This document shows, in pieces, positions 6,557 to 8,167 of a stretch of DNA of 8,167 nt (its first letter is position 1; each line of letters begins with the position of its first letter). The DNA lies in the NCBI GenBank assembly GCA_964461335.1, contig CAYWTY010000069.1, positions 1 through 8,167 on the forward strand, read 5' to 3'. The notes beneath the pieces are model-generated. The model saw nothing but the letters and a program-made list of their open reading frames with translations. It was not told where the DNA came from and searched no databases. This DNA is from JAKJBL01 sp964461335. Its GTDB lineage: Bacteria; Bacillota; Clostridia; Christensenellales; CAG-138. A program made the translations under genes and the position numbers.

Positions 6557-7840
6557 TTAATATGAGTTTTCGAGCGCCTGCTCAATATCTGCAATAAGGT
6601 CTTCAGGTGCCTCAAGCCCAATGGATAGGCGAATCATATCTTCGGATACACCTGCTGCTTTTAGAGCCTGAGCATTAAGCTGAGCATGCGTTGTGCTTGC
6701 AGGGTGTACAACCAAAGAGCGCACATCTGAAACATTGGCAAGAAGAGAGAATAGCTCTAAAGCATCGATAAAGCGCCTGCCGCTTGCAAGCCCTCCTTTT
6801 ATTCCAAATGTGAAGATACAGCCGCAGCCTTTAGGCAGGTATTTCTTTGCGCGCTCATAGTATTTGTCGCCTTTAAGAGCCGGGTAGTTAACCCAAGCAA
6901 CCCGAGAGTGGTTCTTTAGGTATTCGGCAATTATAAGCGTGCTTTCACAATGCCTCTGCATGCGTAAGCTCAGTGTCTCAATGCCTTGAATTAGTAAAAA
7001 TGCATTGAAAGGCGAAAGGCATGCACCTGTATCGCGCAAAAAGCCGGCGCGAAGCTTAGCAAGATATCCACCTTTCCCAAGGTCTGAGTAGATTAGGCCA
7101 TGATATGTTTCATCCGGAACATTAAATTCTTTAAAACGAGGGTTATCCTTGAATGAAAACGTGCCAAGGTCGCTAACAGAGCCGCCCATACTGCTCCCAT
7201 GCCCGCCTATGTACTTTGTGAGGGAATGTACGGTAAAATCGACTCCATGCGCTTTAGCATTAAAAAGCCAGGGCGTACCGAATGTATTATCTAAAATTAC
7301 GGGCAGGCCATGGCTATGTGCAATGCTGCTGATTTTTTCAAAGTCAGGAATATTTATATTAGGGTTTCCAAAAGTTTCAAGGTAAATACAGCGTGTCTTA
7401 TCGTTTATTGCAGACTCTAATGCCTCAAAATCTTCCGGCTCAACCCTATGCGCCTTAATGCCGTAGCGCTGTTCGAAGCGCTGGAAAAACAGCGTATAGG
7501 CGCCGCCGTAAAGGGTCGATAAAGCTATGATTTCACTGCCTGTTGAAGCTATATTCAAAACTGCTGCAACTATTGCTGCCATACCTGAAGCAAAGCATAC
7601 AGTGCCTTCCCCCTCTTCAAGCGCAGCAATGCGCTGTTCTAAAACTTCTGTTGTTGGGTTTGCTATTCGGCTGTAAATATGGCCTGGCTTTTCCAAAGCA
7701 AATTGTGCTGCTGCATCCGCGGCGTTTTCAAACTGATAGGCAGTTGTTTGGTAAATTGGAACTGCACGTGCGCCTGTAAGCGGGTCAGGTGAATAGCCCG
7801 CGTGAACCTGCATAGTTTCGAATTTATACTGTTTAGACAT
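6557..7840 (-). CDS. metY: O-acetylhomoserine sulfhydrylase MetY
   Basis: A 427-residue PLP enzyme of the Cys/Met metabolism family. It makes homocysteine and acetate from O-acetylhomoserine and sulfide (direct sulfhydrylation). The Schiff-base lysine is Lys209 in HSLTKYIGGHG. Other hallmarks are YSRIANPT (56-63, with Tyr56 and Arg58 facing the neighbouring subunit's PLP phosphate), the FASGMAA turn (83-89), Asp184 in VILDNTFGTP, and SLGxE-like SIGLEAPEDL near the C-terminus. The length and the long YHG-containing insert (about 220-270) fit O-acetylhomoserine sulfhydrylases better than the shorter cystathionine gamma-synthases and methionine gamma-lyases of about 380-400 residues. The product is homocysteine, so a methionine synthase must be encoded elsewhere. 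The ATG at 7840 is preceded by AAGGAGAG with ideal spacing. It is the first gene after the Met-rich leader and terminator, and metA follows 18 nt downstream. Confidence 0.94.
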   Translation of the reverse strand: MSKQYKFETMQVHAGYSPDPLTGARAVPIYQTTAYQFENAADAAAQFALEKPGHIYSRIANPTTEVLEQRIAALEEGEGTVCFASGMAAIVAAVLNIASTGSEIIALSTLYGGAYTLFFQRFEQRYGIKAHRVEPEDFEALESAINDKTRCIYLETFGNPNINIPDFEKISSIAHSHGLPVILDNTFGTPWLFNAKAHGVDFTVHSLTKYIGGHGSSMGGSVSDLGTFSFKDNPRFKEFNVPDETYHGLIYSDLGKGGYLAKLRAGFLRDTGACLSPFNAFLLIQGIETLSLRMQRHCESTLIIAEYLKNHSRVAWVNYPALKGDKYYERAKKYLPKGCGCIFTFGIKGGLASGRRFIDALELFSLLANVSDVRSLVVHPASTTHAQLNAQALKAAGVSEDMIRLSIGLEAPEDLIADIEQALENSY

Positions 7841-7874
7841 TTTGCTCTCCTTGTTTTAATTATTTAGTTTAAAT

Positions 7875-7913
7875 AAAAAGCCCTGCTTCGCGTTTGCGAA
7901 GCAGGGCTTTTTT
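7875..7913 (-). terminator. Attenuator terminator before metY
   Basis: Arms at 7896-7912 and 7875-7891 form a perfect 17-bp stem around a 4-nt loop. The GC-rich core is GCCCTGCTTCGC, and in the minus-strand RNA the stem ends in a run of five U followed by AUUU. It lies 34 nt upstream of the metY ATG and 22 nt after the leader-peptide stop codon, inside the metY transcript. It must therefore be read through for metYA expression. The A/T flanks are nearly symmetric, so it could also stop plus-strand transcription, but no plus-strand gene ends here. Confidence 0.92.
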
Positions 7914-7959
7914 ACCTCAGCTATACTGCCGTTATTACGGCATTCGCAACACGCAAAGC
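7885..7959 (-). promoter_or_regulatory. Antiterminator pairing in the metYA leader
   Basis: RNA segment 7959-7943 (GCUUUGCGUGUUGCGAA, leader codons 21-27) can pair with 7900-7885 (UUCGCAAACGCGAAGC). The helix has 16 pairs, one G-U pair and one bulged G at 7950. The second segment covers the top of the left arm, the loop and the top of the right arm of the terminator, so the two structures are mutually exclusive. The segment at 7953-7945 can instead pair with 8003-7995 (CGCAACAUG, codons 7-9) in a 9-bp helix enclosing an 8-bp hairpin (7983-7976 with 7968-7961). That alternative would release the terminator. Confidence 0.78.
7927..7942 (-). other. Small hairpin at the leader-peptide stop codon
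   Basis: TGCCGT (7942-7937) pairs with ACGGCA (7932-7927) around AATA, with the UAA stop at the loop. It abuts the antiterminator segment. A terminating ribosome would melt it. It may help hold transcription or translation at this point, but the stem is only 6 bp. Confidence 0.4.
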
Positions 7960-8021
7960 GGCGCGGAACGCATCATTCCGCGCATGAACATCATCATGTT
8001 GCGTGTTTTGGCTAAACTCAT
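7935..8021 (-). CDS. Methionine-rich leader peptide of the metYA operon
   Basis: A 28-codon ORF whose product begins MSLAKTRNMMMFMRGMMR. Met occurs at residues 1, 9, 10, 11, 13, 16, 17 and 27, so 8 of 28 residues. A perfect AGGAGG (8036-8031) sits 9 nt upstream of the ATG, better than the site of most full genes here. The ORF lies between the promoter and the terminator in front of metY. The peptide itself probably has no function. By analogy with trp, his and leu leader peptides, translation speed through the Met codons would report charged methionyl-tRNA supply. A longer in-frame reading starting at 8132 is rejected because it would begin upstream of the -35 box and has no comparable ribosome binding site. 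Confidence 0.82.
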   Translation of the reverse strand: MSLAKTRNMMMFMRGMMRSAPLCVLRMP

Positions 8022-8049
8022 AAATGCATTCCTCCTGTTTGCGTACTTA

Positions 8050-8079
8050 GTATGCATATTACTGTATTGATGTATGCAT
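8050..8079 (-). promoter_or_regulatory. Repeated octamer in the metYA promoter, candidate operator
   Basis: The octamer ATGCATAC occurs twice on the minus strand (8079-8072 and 8057-8050), 22 bp apart, close to two helical turns. It contains the self-complementary core ATGCAT. One copy overlaps the -35 edge and spacer, the other the -10 and start site. A related ATGCAT occurs at 8029-8024. A near-perfect 15-bp palindrome (8041-8055, arms GCGTACT and AGTATGC) is centred on the likely start site. This resembles a repressor site, but no regulator is identifiable. Confidence 0.35.
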
Positions 8080-8084
8080 GTCAA
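8056..8084 (-). promoter_or_regulatory. Promoter of the leader peptide and metYA operon
   Basis: A perfect TTGACA -35 (8084-8079) is followed at exactly 17 bp by TAATAT (8061-8056), a 4/6 match keeping the critical A2 and T6. Transcription would begin near 8049, about 13 nt before the leader-peptide AGGAGG. That gives an attenuated transcript of roughly 175 nt. Confidence 0.75.
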
Positions 8085-8167
8085 CACCCAAATAAAAAGC
8101 GGGTGTACAAACAGTGTAGCGGCGTCAAACATAGGTTACACATCTGTGCAAGGAAAGCTGTCATGGG

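Noticed and set aside
7841..8050. SAM (S-box) riboswitch or Met T-box upstream of metY
   Set aside because: Position and function fit, but the leader lacks the conserved S-box core and the T-box GGGUGGNACCGCG sequence. Its structures are instead explained by the leader-peptide attenuator.
8084..8106. Inverted repeat ACACCC/GGGTGT abutting the -35 box of the metYA promoter
   Set aside because: The arms are 6 bp with an 11-nt A/T-rich spacer. It might be an operator or the weak terminator of an upstream gene, but it is too short to call.
7935..8132. A 65-codon minus-strand ORF containing the leader peptide in frame
   Set aside because: Its start is upstream of the TTGACA box, so the mapped-by-sequence promoter could not transcribe it whole, and only the internal ATG at 8021 has a strong ribosome binding site.
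8150..8167. Possible start of a divergent plus-strand gene (AAGGA at 8150-8154, ATG at 8163)
   Set aside because: Spacing is good, but only five coding bases are in the window and the only upstream promoter candidate (TTGATG 8067-8072) has a poor -10, so it cannot be supported.

Overview
The window looks like chromosomal DNA from an anaerobic, low-to-mid GC Gram-positive bacterium of the Clostridia. This is inferred from protein style only: a PAS/GGDEF/HD-GYP signalling protein, a SpoIID/LytB-type wall protein with a dockerin, a membrane-anchored cohesin-like protein, strong purine-rich ribosome binding sites, and U-tailed intrinsic terminators. No species can be named. There are five protein genes plus one short leader-peptide gene. 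I see no tRNA, rRNA, CRISPR array or transposase gene.

Layout. Positions 1-226 hold several small hairpins and an AT-rich promoter region. Positions 227-2455 (+) encode a 742-residue cytoplasmic c-di-GMP signalling protein with an intact HD-GYP phosphodiesterase domain and a degenerate GGDEF domain; an intrinsic terminator follows. A near-consensus promoter (2553-2581) then drives a two-gene operon. Its first gene (2615-4354) is a secreted SpoIID/LytB-like protein ending in a type I dockerin. Its second gene (about 4374-5582) is an exported, membrane-anchored protein with a cohesin-like domain. The natural reading is that the second gene docks the first at the cell surface, a cohesin-dockerin pair used for cell-wall work instead of cellulose degradation.

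On the minus strand a methionine operon converges on these genes. metY (O-acetylhomoserine sulfhydrylase, 6557-7840) comes first and metA (homoserine O-acetyltransferase, 5576-6538) second. MetA makes O-acetylhomoserine and MetY converts it with sulfide to homocysteine. The MetA residues Glu111, Cys142, His235 and Glu237 are all present and fit acetyl-CoA use.

The most striking element is the metYA leader (about 7875-8084, minus strand). A TTGACA-N17-TAATAT promoter precedes a well-primed 28-codon ORF with 8 Met residues, and then a 17-bp intrinsic terminator just before metY. Codons 21-27 of the ORF can form a 16-bp helix with the terminator, or alternatively a 9-bp helix with codons 7-9. 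This is the complete logic of a ribosome-mediated, trp-like attenuator keyed to methionine. Clostridial met genes are usually controlled by SAM riboswitches or Met T-boxes, and neither is visible here.
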